From Ancylostoma caninum (taxonomy: Eukaryota > Nematoda > Chromadorea > Rhabditida > Ancylostomatidae): a DNA stretch of 64,000 bases. Both the position numbers and the translations under genes were made by a program. A model generated the notes under the pieces. It searched no databases, was not told where the DNA came from, and saw only the letters and a list, made by a program, of their open reading frames with translations. The stretch covers positions 1,426,001 to 1,490,000 of the forward strand of contig JBAJFG010000187.1 of NCBI GenBank assembly GCA_037903475.1, given 5' to 3'. Positions 34,757 through 46,883 of this stretch are shown piece after piece (positions within the stretch are counted from its first letter, which is position 1; every line of letters starts with the position of its first letter).

Positions 34757-35090
34757 GGTAAGAACACCCCACCGAGCAGCCGTTGAGGAGGCGCGGCTAC
34801 GGATGGAACAGATGTACTTCGGCTAGTGCTTGCGCTCCTTGCGCAAACGCCTTGATGAGCGCTGCGCAAGAGCGCATACAAGATAGATGTTACGGTTCTC
34901 CATGATATTCTCAAGAATCCTTTGGAATGAAAAGTGGTGGAAGCGATGGAGATAAGACCGACACCAGAAATTAACAGCAGCGATAAACAAATTGAGGCAT
35001 TGAAAGCGATCTCATCAAGGATCATTATTCCATCTGTAGCCGTCTTAGTTACTGCTCAACGGCTACTTGGTGGGGCACTCTTGTTCCATA
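34757..35090. mobile_element. Foldback element with about 60-bp TIRs
   Basis: The left end CACCCCACCGAGCAGCCGTT continues to GGCTACGGATGGAACAG. The right end mirrors it with CCATCTGTAGCC followed by CTCAACGGCTACTTGGTGGG. The arms match with a small indel and several substitutions. There is no coding capacity; the reverse frame 34747-35025 is a shadow across it. Confidence 0.7.
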
Positions 35091-35937
35091 TCTGTTGGTT
35101 GTCCTCCTCTTAAACGTGGCTATGCATGTCGTAGGCTCGAAAAGGCAATACATCTCAGAATCTCAAGGATCTCAATACATCATCAGAATCCCAAGATATA
35201 TTCCATGTTCTCCTGTCGTAAAACCTGGGCATCTTGTTAAATTAACAAGAATCATTCATTACAGAATCAATCAATTTAAGAAGAATCCCAAGAATTAAAC
35301 AACAATTTAAATAGGGGCTTACCGATAAGGTTGCACTAGCGCACGAAAGCACAGGTGGCGAATCGGTGCGGAACTGATTATTTTGTTAGAACTGTTTCGT
35401 TGTTCCCAATAAAATTACTCTCGTTTGAGTTTCATCCCCTTTTTAATGACGTTCAGCTGACGACTGCACTCAGCAACGCAAAGTTGCCGGTAATTCAAAT
35501 TAAATATTTGAACTACACCATTTAAATATCTACAAGTTCAGATGATTCAGATCATTTAATGGGATAAAATGATGAACGACGAAAAGGCTTGCGTCAAATA
35601 TGAAACGTCATCGAAAAGAAAGGGTCATAAAGAAAGGCAGCAAAAGTGCAAAGGAACAACGCTAACTTTAGGTTTTGTGAAAAAATATGTATAAATGGTT
35701 CTTCTAGCAGAAATTTCTTTTAAATGGTCTCTTGAGTGAAATATTACAAGTTAAGCTTGCTTAAAAATTAACAACGTCCTCTTCAGAAGCAAGCAAGTGA
35801 TTGGTCAAAATGGAGGTCTTTGATCGACAATCGATGAAAATTCAATCAATTCCCCTTAGTTTTAGACAAAGTTTTAAAAAAAATTCACCCTAATGCCTTC
35901 GTTTTGCCCACGTATGACCCATTTTCGCATGCAGCTT
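35091..35937. other. Intergenic DNA, no gene seen
   Basis: AT-rich, with a few short direct repeats such as TCTCAAGGATCTCAATAC-like words near 35160. Nothing codes. Confidence 0.35.
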
Positions 35938-36629
35938 TACAGGGGATGTCAATCACGATCAGTATTCGGCGCGGCGGGCTGGCTGGATGCTGCGGCTGGT
36001 GGATGTTGAGGGATTTTAAGCTTTTCTTCAGTTTCTGCGACAATTTCACTCATTTGTGGGCCTCTTGGTAACTGTTTGAGATAGAGTGGCGCTGTGGGCA
36101 GTCGCACTCTTCTTCGGATGTTCCTGGGTTGAGTTGAACTTTCACAGGTGCTTCAGCAAGAACTTCAACCTGATGTCAGTAACTTCGGCAAAGAATGCCC
36201 GATGCAATGTCTTCAGACGATGGACCTAAAAATCATCGTGGATAGGAGAAAGCTAGTCATCAACCACAGTCAAGACGGCAAATAAATGAATAAATAAATT
36301 ATGCGATAAATAAATAAATAAATAAATAAATAAATTACGCGATACAACAGATTTCCAATAAGCAATGAGAAAAAGCCTCTTCGTAGGAAACAAAGTGCAA
36401 GGATATCTTCCTCAAACTCAGATATTAGAAGTGAATCGGCGCCATTCTATCTCAAACATTTACCAAGAAGGCCAAAAAATGAATGAAATTGTCGCAGAAA
36501 CTAAAGAAAAGCTGAAAATCCCCGCAACATCCACCAACCGCAGCACCCAGCCAGCCAGCCCGCCGCGCCGCCTGGGTGGTGCGGCGCGCCATTCCGCGGA
36601 AATACTGATCGTGATTGACGTCCCCTGTA
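35938..36629. mobile_element. Foldback element with 160-190-bp TIRs
   Basis: Left arm 35938-36095 and right arm 36438-36629 are inverted copies. Shared words on the left strand include GTCAATCACGATCAGTATT, GGCGGGCTGGCTGG, GGTGGATGTTG and GTTTCTGCGACAATTTCA. The right arm has about 30 extra GC-rich bases (GGTGGTGCGGCGCGCC). The central 340 bp hold an (AATA)n tract. The 137-codon frame 36365-36778 simply runs through the right arm. Confidence 0.85.
36280..36336 (+). repeat. (AATA)n microsatellite
   Basis: AATA repeats interrupted by ATGCGAT, in the loop of the foldback element. Confidence 0.9.
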
Positions 36630-36668
36630 TGTGCACATGCCGTAGTTACCTTAAAACTGGACCAAATC

Positions 36669-37203
36669 TTCTGAAAGGCTGCTGCTACGAGAGCATCATC
36701 TCAGAATTTTCCATAATTCATCACCAATTAAAGGCAACATTCTGTCTGAAAATTGCTTGCGAAAAAATTTTTATATAAGCAAAACCTTCAGGAGCATTCA
36801 ATCATAATTATGTACGTGATTCCATGTAAAAGTGCCGAAAACCCTGTTTTCCGGACACAACCTTTGAGAAACTTGTGGGCGGAGCCTACGCTGTTTCCGC
36901 ACAATGCACTTCCTAGCACACATGGGGCTACCACTCTAATCTTTTAGAGAGTGTATAATAAGGAACTTATGAGGAGTGGGAGTTTCCGCATATGATGTGC
37001 TCCCGGGTACTGAGAGACTCATCCTTCCGCTTTGGGCCCGCCCTCGGTACCGCCCACAATCTCCGCAAGATTGAGGGCAGAAAAATTGGTTTTTCGACAA
37101 TTTTACATGGAACCACGTATACGATTGTGATTAGCAGCACCTGAAGATTTTCGTCATGGGAAAATCCCTTAAATGATTCTGAGCTTGGATGGTGCCTTCA
37201 AAA
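36669..37203. mobile_element. Long-TIR MITE family, copy 3
   Basis: It shares the plan of 19379 and 32226. Left side: TACGTGATTCCATGTAAAA, CTTGTGGGCGGAGCC. Right side: TACCGCCCACAATC, ATTTTACATGGAACCACGTA, TTAGCAGCACC. The left arm carries an extra AT-rich segment. It starts only about 40 bp after the preceding foldback element ends. Confidence 0.8.
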
Positions 37204-37460
37204 TTAATGCCTGTGTGCATCGATGACGCAGAAAAAAATTCTGCGAGGAAATTTTGTGGACGAGTTCTGCACGATTGGCTGCATTGAAGAGAGGCTCATT
37301 CCTTTTCCTGTTCCGCTCCCTTTCTTTTCATATGGGTGGTGCAATTCTTTCACTTTCCATATAGAAATTCCCCTTAGGAAAATTCCAGTAACAGTAGGGA
37401 CCTCAGATTCTTCAGGACTTTCGACCAACTTAGCAGCAGTGGATGCTCTTTCGATAGCAG
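37204..37460. other. Short intergenic stretch
   Basis: No gene seen. The 141-codon frame 37223-37648 runs into the next MITE and is not supported. Confidence 0.35.
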
Positions 37461-37625
37461 TACCCAGACAAACTTTCGGAACTTCCGCGGAGCTTGTTCG
37501 GAACTTCGAAAATCGACGAGTGACGTCATATTTCCGCGGAACTCGGGCTCCAATAGTAAATCAGGCTCCGCAGAAGTTCCGAAGATCGGCAAGCTCCGTG
37601 GAAGTCCCGAAAGTTTGTCTGGGTA
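37461..37625. mobile_element. MITE with 47-bp TIRs and TA target duplication
   Basis: The ends are TACCCAGACAAACTTTCGGA and its inverse TTTCGGG.../TTTGTCTGGGTA. About 47 bp of each arm pair with five or six differences. TA flanks both ends (37461-37462 and 37624-37625), as for Tc1/mariner-type insertion. It is 165 bp including the TAs. It has no coding capacity, so it would depend on a transposase elsewhere. Confidence 0.85.
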
Positions 37626-39245
37626 GTTCGAAGGAATGTAATAGTTGATGGCAGATGACGCCAGGATCAGCTGGTGGACAAAGTAAACGCCACTGTGCGC
37701 TCGGCCTGATATATGGTTGTGGTTATGTGAATTCCAGAGATGATGGCTTTTACAGTAAAATAGATGCAAGAATTCTCACGTCTCCTGTTCTACATACTTT
37801 TCGAGGAAAAATGCGCTGAATTCCTAAGAAAGAAGCCAAAATTCTCCTTCCCAGAGACCACCTAGCAGCATTACAGCGCCAAAAAAATCCACCAAAATAT
37901 TTTGCTCCTCAAATAGCGCTTTTCAGGCCATGAATCCCAATAAACAATAGCACATGGTGCCAGTATTGTCCATAATAACTTTGCACATCTGGCTTCACGG
38001 CACACAGCCGAAGTCGTAAAAATCCGCTGAGCGGTGAAGATTGAGTACTCCCGGGAAAAAAACGGCAATTAGATCCAGAAAAATCTATAACGCTCCCATT
38101 AATCATGCAGTTCTTCGCGGACACGTTTCTCGACGTATATTTTGCAACGTTGAGCTGTGGTGCGTGGCGAATTTTTATTTATGAACCGAACAACTGCGTA
38201 ATATCACCAAGAGACTCCGCACCATTTATCTTTTCTTGTAGCGTCAGTAGGCCTCCATTTTTCAGTGACTCGAAAGTTTATTCGGAACGGTTGTTTATCT
38301 AAGAATGACAGAGCCTAGGCTTACATTCGCTGGCGGTGGGCGTCCGGGCAGGCTGGACTATCCAGTTTTTTCTCCTAGTAGAACCCTAATTGCTTTTTAA
38401 TGGTCCAGAACATTCTCATCCACCTCTCTGAATCCCCTAGCATCATTACGTTAAACTTTCTTCTTTCCAAACATATTCTACCTCTATTTCCTCCCTGAAT
38501 CCTGACGATTGCAGGGGTTGATCGCAGCTGTACCCACCCCTCCCCCCCCCCCTCCTCGACCCGGTAAGGCAGAGGTGAACTCTTTCCCTCCCGCTCTCTC
38601 TTTTTTCCTCAGAGTTTTATGTTTTTACACCCTATTACAATATATACTTCTTGATTCTATTATAGCTTCCTTGAGTGAATCTCACGTATCTTCTTTCTTT
38701 TTTTGTTTCCAATACTGGGCTAGAATCCATGGGTGCATAACCATACTAAAACAGGCTAGCAAACCATCTTTTTCGTCCTGCGTCTCCTAGCACTACGTAG
38801 TCTATGCGACAACCAATAACGCTAAGCATCATTGGTTTGCTTGGTTATCGCTTCATGGATCCCAGTCCAGAATGCTAACAGTCTTCAATTTTCAACGATT
38901 TTTTCTCACAAAATTGGGAAAATCCTGTCTCTAATTTTATGTAAATTTGAAAAAAAACGAAATATTTTGTCTACGCCATCGTTTATGTATGGACCAGTTA
39001 TCTCGCCTGCAAGATACGTAATTAGCACGAATTCCTAGCAATGAAACAGCTTTTTTCTACTGAAACCTTCATGAACCTCTCTATATATTGCTTGTTTTCT
39101 TTGGCTACCTTCATCTTGAAGATTAGCATCTTGTCTCGGTACCATGCATCTCAATGAAAACAAACAAGTGAGCTTTGTATGCCTACGAGCATAATGAGGA
39201 GCACTTTTCTTCATGCTCAAGAGCCTGGTGCATCACTGGAAAGAG
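37626..39245. other. Intergenic DNA with a dispersed repeat
   Basis: At about 38775-38860 the sequence CGTCTCCTAGCACTAC, GTAGTCTATGCGA and CAGTCCAG resembles 54470-54545 inside the second palindrome, in the same orientation. C-rich runs lie near 38537. No gene is supported. Confidence 0.4.
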
Positions 39246-39715
39246 GTACAGTACCCGCATTAGGTTTGCTAAAAATGAACATCTAGAACGTGGATTTGCG
39301 TTGTTTTCGTTCTAGGGTTTTAGCTCAACGTTACAAAGCGTCTCACAGACTAAACCAAGAGTCAAAAACGGCAATGGAGTGGGCTACCATATTTCATGAA
39401 ATCAGCCAGAAATTCTGATTTTCAACAACGAAATTTGCAAGTTTTTTTTTTATTCTGCCGCGTATAGCGCGCGACATACTTTGATGCGCGGCATGATACG
39501 AGCACTATAAATGACTCTGGAATTTCAATGTTCAAAATCGAAATTTAGAGCTGGTTTCATGAAATGTGCTAGCCCACTCCACTCTCCACTACCGCTTCCG
39601 ACCCCTGCTTTGGTCTATGAATCGCTTTGTTACGATTAGTTATCGCCCTGGAACGAAAAGAACGCAAATCCGCGCAAATATTCATTTTTAACAAACATAG
39701 AGCGGGTATTGTAAT
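39246..39715. mobile_element. Foldback element with about 190-bp TIRs
   Basis: Left arm 39246-39442 and right arm 39518-39715 are inverted copies. Shared features on the left strand are TACAGTACCCGC, TGCTAAAAATGAA, GATTTGCGTTGTTTTCGTTC, TTACAAAGCG and GAGTGGGCTA...ATTTCATGAAA. The loop holds a poly-T run and a GC-rich hairpin (GCCGCG...CGCGGC). Arms are about 75-80% alike by eye. No coding capacity. Confidence 0.85.
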
Positions 39716-41629
39716 TTCATACTCTTAGATGTGATCACCCATGAGTAGCAGCTGGATATAGACGACATCACGTAAGGTAGAACATTTTGTTGGGTACCAG
39801 GTAAATGCTAAATTTGGGTACGGAATATTTATGCTCACCTCGGGGATGCATGCGAGCCCAGATTAATGTTCACAGGATGAGCGCAGCTCACTCCTAGGTG
39901 TCGCACTACCTACTGTGACGTCTCCCCGATTTTCGATTTTATTTCCTCTTTCACCGTGTTATTCCAGCCAAAGAAAGTACGCAAGATCAAGCTTCCGAAT
40001 TGGAAAATGAAGAGAAATAAGAAAATAAGAGAAGCTCTAATATTAGTGAGAAAGGTCCTTTAATCAATTCTCTCTGCTGTTTTCCCCCTTCTTCCAGTTT
40101 TTCTTTTCCTTCATGTCATTGCCGCTTCAAAATGTATCAGATTTTAGCTTGCATTCAGCGTAGTGCGATAACTTCTTCAACTTTTTTATCTGATTAGCTT
40201 TCGGCGCATAGCGCCTTCGTCAGATCTTAACAAAATATTTACAACACATGCAACAACGTCCAACTAAGTGAGTGGTGATTGTTTTACCCACCGAAAGTTT
40301 TACCCACCCACTGTTTTACCCACTGACAAATGGGAAGCTATGAGTTCGTTTCAGGACCACGATGGGTATTCAAAGATTCGTGATACCGTACTGCTATCAC
40401 TGCATCTCCCTCTCTGATCGGTCAAGCAATAAACTTCAGAGCTTCCACTAATTCCTCCCTACTGTTGATAGAGTATAATATAATAGAGTATCAGATTTTC
40501 TTGAATCCAAAAGAAAATTCTGTTGGCGTACCCGAGAGGTAAACTGTAGCTTGAAAGCGTGTGAGAAACAATCGAAGTCATAGAAGGAGAAAAGGAGCAG
40601 TTTTAGAGTGGCTATGAAATAGTAAGAAACCTGTGAGCTTTGAAGGTCCTGACATTTCCAACTGTGAGATATAGAAACTTTAAAGAGAAATCATTTTGAC
40701 TGACAGACAAAGTCCCTCGAAATTAACGGAGTCAATCATTTTGAGTGAAGCTGTTGATATGAATTCGAGTGTTAGGCATTTTCTGACAGAACTACTAAAT
40801 TATTCGTGAAAAATTCCATTAAAGTTCCAGTGTTTCTTGAATTTTTAGCCCGACAAGAATTTCTGACTGAGGTTCGTTCATATTCAAAAAAAATTCTAGA
40901 AAATTTACCTGGTCAATAAATAAATCGTACACGTGGCAATTCACGCTAGGATCCATGAAACGTTCATTTGTAAGACCAACCATGGCTAGAATGATGGTTA
41001 TCTTGGTTATCCTAGAGGTTGCATAAGAAGGTTAGGAGAGGGAGGGTGTAAATGTTGTTTGTTAACATGGTCTCGTCCAGTTATGAATTCCTGATTCCTA
41101 GTCCTATTGTTTAGCGGAGAAGATTACTGGTTTCCATTCAAATTTTGGATGAGTGCAGAGCACTCCAAGAAAGTGCTAATAACTACAATTAAATACATTC
41201 TCGTTGAATCTGTTTTCTAAGTGAGGCAGCTGACAAACTGCTATGGGGGCACTCGGGTAGGATGCACACACATATTTGTGCTTAAAAATCGCTTTTAATC
41301 TGATTCTTTAGTCGGCTGTAGACTTTCTGGAAACACTCGTGGATTTCGTCAGTGGTGTTCACCAAGATTATGAATCAAACAAAAGAAAATTGCAATAAGC
41401 TGCTGTGAATTATTGAGGCAAACCAACATCAGTACATTTACTGGATCCCCGGAACAATCACAAAATCGCGGCAATTCTGCATCTCTCTTGCTAACAAATA
41501 TAAATACGTAGATGAGATACAGATGTTATAAAAAGTATTGCAAAGACATTTCTGAACAAATAAAAACATAGAGGTCGCTACGCAAATTTCGTTTTACTAA
41601 GTGTACTGAGAGTGTTCCAATGCGAAAAT
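39716..41629. other. Intergenic DNA, no gene seen
   Basis: Near 40200 the small palindromic word GGCGCATAGCGCC sits between CTTTC and TTCGTCAG. Near 40290, GTTTTACCCAC recurs three times. No supported gene. Confidence 0.35.
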
Positions 41630-42036
41630 CTTTTGATACATATTATACCTTGGACCGAATAAAAATCGATAATTTTGTTACCTTCAATTACCAAGCCAGG
41701 AAACAATTTACGTTTCCAGATATCTAAGAATGAGAAAGCCCTAAAGCTCTTCTTCTCCCTTATATAGCACCGAGTTGTCTCTAATGGTGAAACATTCAAT
41801 TTTTCCATTTATTCGAAGTCGAATACTTTTGCTTTCGAATATCGAATACCTTGAATAATTGGAAAATTTGAGTGTTTCAACATGTGAGGCCACAGCAGTA
41901 GTGTATGGAAGAGAAGAGGGGCTTCAGAGCTATATCTTAATCTCGAACACTTGGATGTTTGAATTGATTCCTGAATTGGTAACTGGAGTAACAAAATTAT
42001 TCGATTTTTATTCGGTCTAATGTATAATAGATATCT
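41630..42036. mobile_element. Foldback element with nearly touching 190-bp arms
   Basis: The arms run inward from TACATATTATACC and TGTATAATAGATA and meet near 41825, where TTCGAAGTCGAATAC and TTTCGAATATCGAATACC form the centre. Shared words include GACCGAATAAAAATCGA, ATAATTTTGTTAC and GAAACA(T/C)TCAA. Almost the whole 400 bp is stem, so a transcript would fold on itself. Confidence 0.85.
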
Positions 42037-43393
42037 CTGCGAAAATGCGGAAGGATGTGCGGATCGGAGGATTGCAGCTGAATTATTTGTTTTAGATAAC
42101 GACTAGTCGTCTCTCTGACTCTCCCACTCAGCTGATAGCCTTTAGAAGGCTTTTTGTAATTGGCTGTATGTTGATTGACGATTTCCTCCCAAAAATAGGA
42201 GGACTATAACAAGTAAAAACATATAAAATATAAAAGAGTAGAGCTAAAAAAATAAAAGAAATTGTCCGTTTCGTTCCTACCCTTAGACGGACTAACATCA
42301 ATAGAAGGATAACAACCACAATGGTATGTCACAATGGTACACCACTGCATAAAATTTTTAGAAATCGCTCTGAATATAAGTTGTGATGCGATTCTGTTAT
42401 CGGCATAGTGACTTCTTCATTCCCTTTTATGCTGCAACTGCAGTGTCCTGGATGTCCCAACGATGTCCTTTATGTTTAGAACATCGCAGCAGCAAGTGTC
42501 CAACGTTAGTGTGTCGTGAAGTCAACGATTTTCCTTGAAAGGGCAATGAGTGAGTTCTACGTGGAGGGCTAAGTTCTCTAGCATGGTCCAGTCAGACTTG
42601 CAAAAATGAAAAATGCAAATTGCTCTCATATGCAGTGGAACGCCTAGTCGGACATTCTCAGAATGCCATTTGCCTGGATCCATTCAAAAAAAAAATCGGA
42701 ATATCCTGGAAAGCTTACGTAACACGCAACAACTCCTACAGGAAACAGTAAGCGGCTAAATTGAAGGGCATGGCACCAAAATTTTACCCGGCATTGCTAA
42801 CATTTTCCTCCAAGATGTCCTCGCTTCTATTTTCATCTTTTTCCCATCTTCATTCATCTACCCCTACTTCTTTATGCACCCTTTTCCGGCTGCACACCCT
42901 GACTGTACTCATGAATAAATAAAATAAAAGATTGTTTTGGAAATATTTTACAATCATTTTTCATCACCAAAAATTATTGGCATTCTCTCATTTATAGAAA
43001 CGACTTGTTTATTCAAAACAAGGGGACACCGCCACCCCTTGTATGCTCGAATGGCAGTGAGAAATGCGCGAAAACTAGTTTCTGAATCCATTGCAGACTA
43101 GTTTCTACTCCTACATGCATACATATTTCTTGTGCGAAGAACTATTTGAAGAAACGGATCTTTTACTCAAAACATATGAAAGGAAGAAGAGGAGTTTTGT
43201 ATTTTTTATTCAAATTTATATTTTATCACGTTTAATTTATTTACATTTAAATGAATAGAGATGTTAATTCAAGTTTAGAGTGTCAAATTTTTAATTTGAA
43301 AATGTGTTTACACCTTGGAAACAACTTCTAGCCATAGAACTTGGACGGTTCTAGAGTTACCAGTACTTTTTATAGAATCGGTTAATGAACTAT
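42037..43393. other. Intergenic DNA, no gene seen
   Basis: AT-rich DNA with short frames lacking splice context. Confidence 0.35.
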
Positions 43394-43683
43394 CCTCTAG
43401 TCAGTGGCGGACGCAGAAAGTGGGCGGGAGGGGGGGCGTGGGAAGAAAAGTGGGGTCTCCGCCGTTTTGGGGACCCAGACGGAAAATAAAATTAATAATA
43501 ATATTAATTATAATAATAAACAATAAATAAAAAATATATTAAAAATAATAATAAAAATAAACAATTAAAAATAAACTAACACAAGATTTTTGTTTGTATT
43601 GTAAAGTAATTTCGAAAATTTGGCGACCCATTCTCGGGGGGGGAGCGCGCGCCCCCCCCCCTGCGTCCGCCACCGCCTCTAGT
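43394..43683. mobile_element. hAT-type MITE, copy 1, with 8-bp TSD
   Basis: The element is 43402-43675 (274 bp), flanked by identical CCTCTAGT (43394-43401 and 43676-43683). The ends are CAGTGGCGGACGCAG and CTGCGTCCGCCACCG. An 8-bp duplication with CAGTGGCGG-type ends is characteristic of hAT transposons. The interior has G runs and an AT-rich core (ATTAATAATAATATTAATTA), with no frame. It closely resembles the copy at 62617. Confidence 0.92.
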
Positions 43684-43941
43684 GTATGTATTATAGGATA
43701 TACGCTCTTGGTCATTATTAATATCTTTTTCGGAATCAGATGTGTAAGCTAAAAGGGGAATCTATCAGATACTGTAAGCGATACTATAGCAGCTTTTGAA
43801 GGCACAACAGTAGAGAAGAAAGCTAGTTGTCCACCGCCATAACCAAATTTATCAAGATACCGTTGTGGGTTAGCCAAAGGGGGGGGGGAGGTTTCACGAG
43901 ATTTTCCCAGCTATTTCTCTTATAATTCGATGACCTGGAAG

Positions 43942-43943
43942 AT

Positions 43944-43990
<47 letters not shown>

Positions 43991-43993
43991 TTT
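43942..43993 (+). repeat. (ATTT)n microsatellite
   Basis: About 52 bp of perfect ATTT repeats. Confidence 0.95.
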
Positions 43994-46366
43994 GAATACA
44001 CCATAGGGTGTGCCATGTTCCCATCTGTGAGGGCAAGGAGCGAATAAATGGACATAGACATGGAATAGTTCAAAAATGACGCCTAGCAAATGCCATGGCA
44101 TGGTACGTCTGTCGTCTTCACAAATCTGGAAATTCGTCCAAAATGTAAAAAATCGACAATTTCCTCCCAACAAACCGGTCCGATAATTTTTTTGGCCAAA
44201 CCCTATAACGACTGCTGCTATTTACAACGAACGATTGTCAAAAACACAATGACATAGCTGCAAAAAGGTAAATAAAGCAGTTAGGTGAACAATGACGCAC
44301 GTGCTTTCTATAAAATTAGTAAACATATCGATACTTGTCTATTATGCGCAAGATATGTAACACTGACATCACCCTGCTTCCAGAAAATTCCGTTGCTTTG
44401 AAGGGGATGGAGCACCGAAAACATACATAGTTCTCACATTCTCTTATATATGGTAGAAAAAGAAAACAAACAACAACAAATTACAGGTTTATGGGGCAGG
44501 AAACAGTAAGAAAATAGGTCCAAGAAGGCAATTTCTCCACAAATAATTGAAGTGCAGTCCTTTCCAAAGTGTTTCATGCACCGGCCATCCCCCCCGCCTC
44601 CACCTCTTCCCCGCCTCCCCCACCCGTTCAACCATGGAAAATCAGAGGGGGGACGTTTCTGAAGGAGAAAATTAAAGACATTTCTTCCTGCGGCTTCTAT
44701 GTATTACTCAAGGTTGGTAGGAGCTCAAGAACACTACGAAGCGGACAACTCGTCCATTTTATACATCACGAAATGTACGCGGGAACTGTTCCTTGAATCT
44801 TTTGCCAACTTGCTGGCTTATTCCCTTACTTCTTGCACAAGCAATCTACATATTACGCACGGAGCTCTTGCTCAGAAAACATTAGTTGCAGGTGGAGACT
44901 ATGCAGATGGGGACCAGTTCTCACCTTAGAATTTCGAATGTGTTTCTCGACTATCAGACTTTTTCGCGGAAATGATTTATGAAACATTTTCCAAGGTAAA
45001 TATACACGTAATTATGCTGTATTAAAATTAATAGATATTAAAAGTAAATTAAAACATGAATACTATAATGCGTCTCACCATGGACGACAGCTGGGAAGAC
45101 AGCAGAGAGAAAAACAACGTCAGAAAGTGTGCAGCAATTGAAGAGGAATGAGAGAGAAGCAGATTGTCCGCACGGTTACTCAACTATTGTCGCGTTTGAA
45201 ACGTACTATATTATGATTTTAAAGGTGAATGGAATGGGTAAGACTTTGGTGAAGGAATGAGGTAATAATGCCAACGATAGGTCAAGGTCCAAAACCGCTA
45301 GTTTAGAAATGTTTCGCCAATGGCACAGGAAAAGCCACGCCCAGCGGCCACGCCTACCTCGTCCTGTAGAAATAATTGTAGTTTCTATATTCGCAATTCA
45401 AGGAAGAAGAGAACGGCTTAGAGGGAAAATCCCGCCGTAGCATCGCTGAATAAGAATCACGGCGACGATTGGCTATTTTGGCTAGCGATTGCCAATCAGA
45501 AAGGCTCAATAGTACTGGAATAACACCAGGAAAACACGTCCGAAAGCCGGTGTTGATAGGTATGTCGATGAGGTGGTGGTAACACCACCCCAGCACATCA
45601 ACAACCTCAACGCATCGAGCGGCGGCTACCAAAATTAAGCGTGTAACGAGCACTTTTGTGACGTGCCGCCATTTAAGAGCTAATGTCTGTGGTCAAAAAA
45701 TCAACGAATTACGCTTGCGGTGACGTTGAGAACGGCTTCAGAGCTAGGGGCATCAGTGTAGTATCCTGGAGAGTGCTAGAGTGGGTAACAAAGAAATGGG
45801 ATTATGTAGCGCTGCTCATAAGTGTGTGTTGAATTGGAATAATTGCTGCAGATTTGGGCTTGGGTATAATTGAGCGGAGTGCTATGTAAAGATAGCCCAG
45901 ACGTGAAGTGGGCGTCCAAAGAGCAAGGTAGGTGTAATGCACCCGCATATATACATATGTCTCATGTACCCTGCCCTATGAAGGTTAAAGATTCAAGGGG
46001 AACGCCCTTCTCGAGTGGACTCAGGCTTCCATATGATGAAAATTGCTTTTGGGATGTACTTTCATCCAAAAAGCCAAGACTGACAAGCTAGATGTCTGTT
46101 TACGTAAATAAAACCCAACTAAACATAATTCAAACTAATAAAGGACTTTTGCACTTCCCAAATACGTACAAAGGGACATTTAAAGTTTGAAGAAGTGAGA
46201 GGAGAGTTCGAATGACAGCGTCAGGCGCAGTATTTATATTTCTGGGTGCCAAATTTGACCACGTTTGATCGGCCAGGATTCAGGGCTTAGCGCAATACCT
46301 GCATTCTATCACCAGAGTCGTAGTGTTTTGTGCAATTCTTTCCTGAGAGCGTATAAGTAACCATAA
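43994..46366. other. Intergenic DNA, no gene supported
   Basis: There is a C-rich stretch near 44588-44628. A 99-codon minus frame (45354-45653) and a 73-codon plus frame (45870-46091, followed by AATAAA near 46107) have no domain I recognise and no splice signals. The small palindrome GGTGGTGTTACCACCACC lies near 45573. Confidence 0.35.
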
Positions 46367-46511
46367 CCACACACCAGTGGCGGAAACAGGGTGAAATTAC
46401 TGTACAATACAGATGAAAACCTTGTATCAGTTTATTTTTATTATTATTTTCAATATAATTCTTATTAATTATTAATTACTACCACTTTTTGCGCCCGCCA
46501 CTGCCACATAC
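46367..46511. mobile_element. hAT-type MITE, short copy 2
   Basis: The element is 46375-46503 (129 bp), with ends CAGTGGCGGAAACAGG and TTTTGCGCCCGCCACTG. The flanking 8-mers CCACACAC and CCACATAC differ at one base, consistent with an ageing target-site duplication. It is shortened relative to the other copies but keeps an AT-rich core. Confidence 0.85.
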
Positions 46512-46883
46512 CCAGGTGGCCAAGGTGAGCCCTCACTCGATAATGACCGGGGGCACATTTCCGTCACACAGAGGGAAATGACGCGAGTCGCGGAAAGTCC
46601 AGCCGGACCAATGGCGGCCCAAGAGGACCTCCGTGGCTGGAATATATCAATATATGAAAGGATGAGTAATCTCACATCCATGGACATGATTACCCGTGGG
46701 TAAGGGTTGGGTGTGAACAGCATCATGTATGGGTAGACATGTTCGGCGCCGGACAAAGGGTAGATCTTGATACATTAACACGTTTATCAGCACGGGTAAT
46801 GTCAATTATAATACAGGCCTTGAGGATCACTGGAAAGATAGGTAATCTCATACCCACGGATATGACACGTGGTTAGCACTAGG
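46512..46883. other. Sequence between two hAT MITEs
   Basis: Two related stretches (about 46650-46710 and 46825-46885) share AGTAATCTCA/GGTAATCTCA, CCATGGACATGAT/CCCACGGATATGA and ACCCGTGGG-like words, a diverged direct repeat. The sequence resembles the style of the 63112-63756 repeats (GGGTAAT words) but is not clearly the same. Confidence 0.35.

Noticed and set aside
36365..36778. 137-codon plus frame
   Set aside because: It lies across the right arm of a foldback element and into the next MITE; the reading frame is incidental.
37223..37648. 141-codon plus frame
   Set aside because: Its 3' third is the TA-flanked MITE at 37461-37625, and the rest has no domain or splice context.
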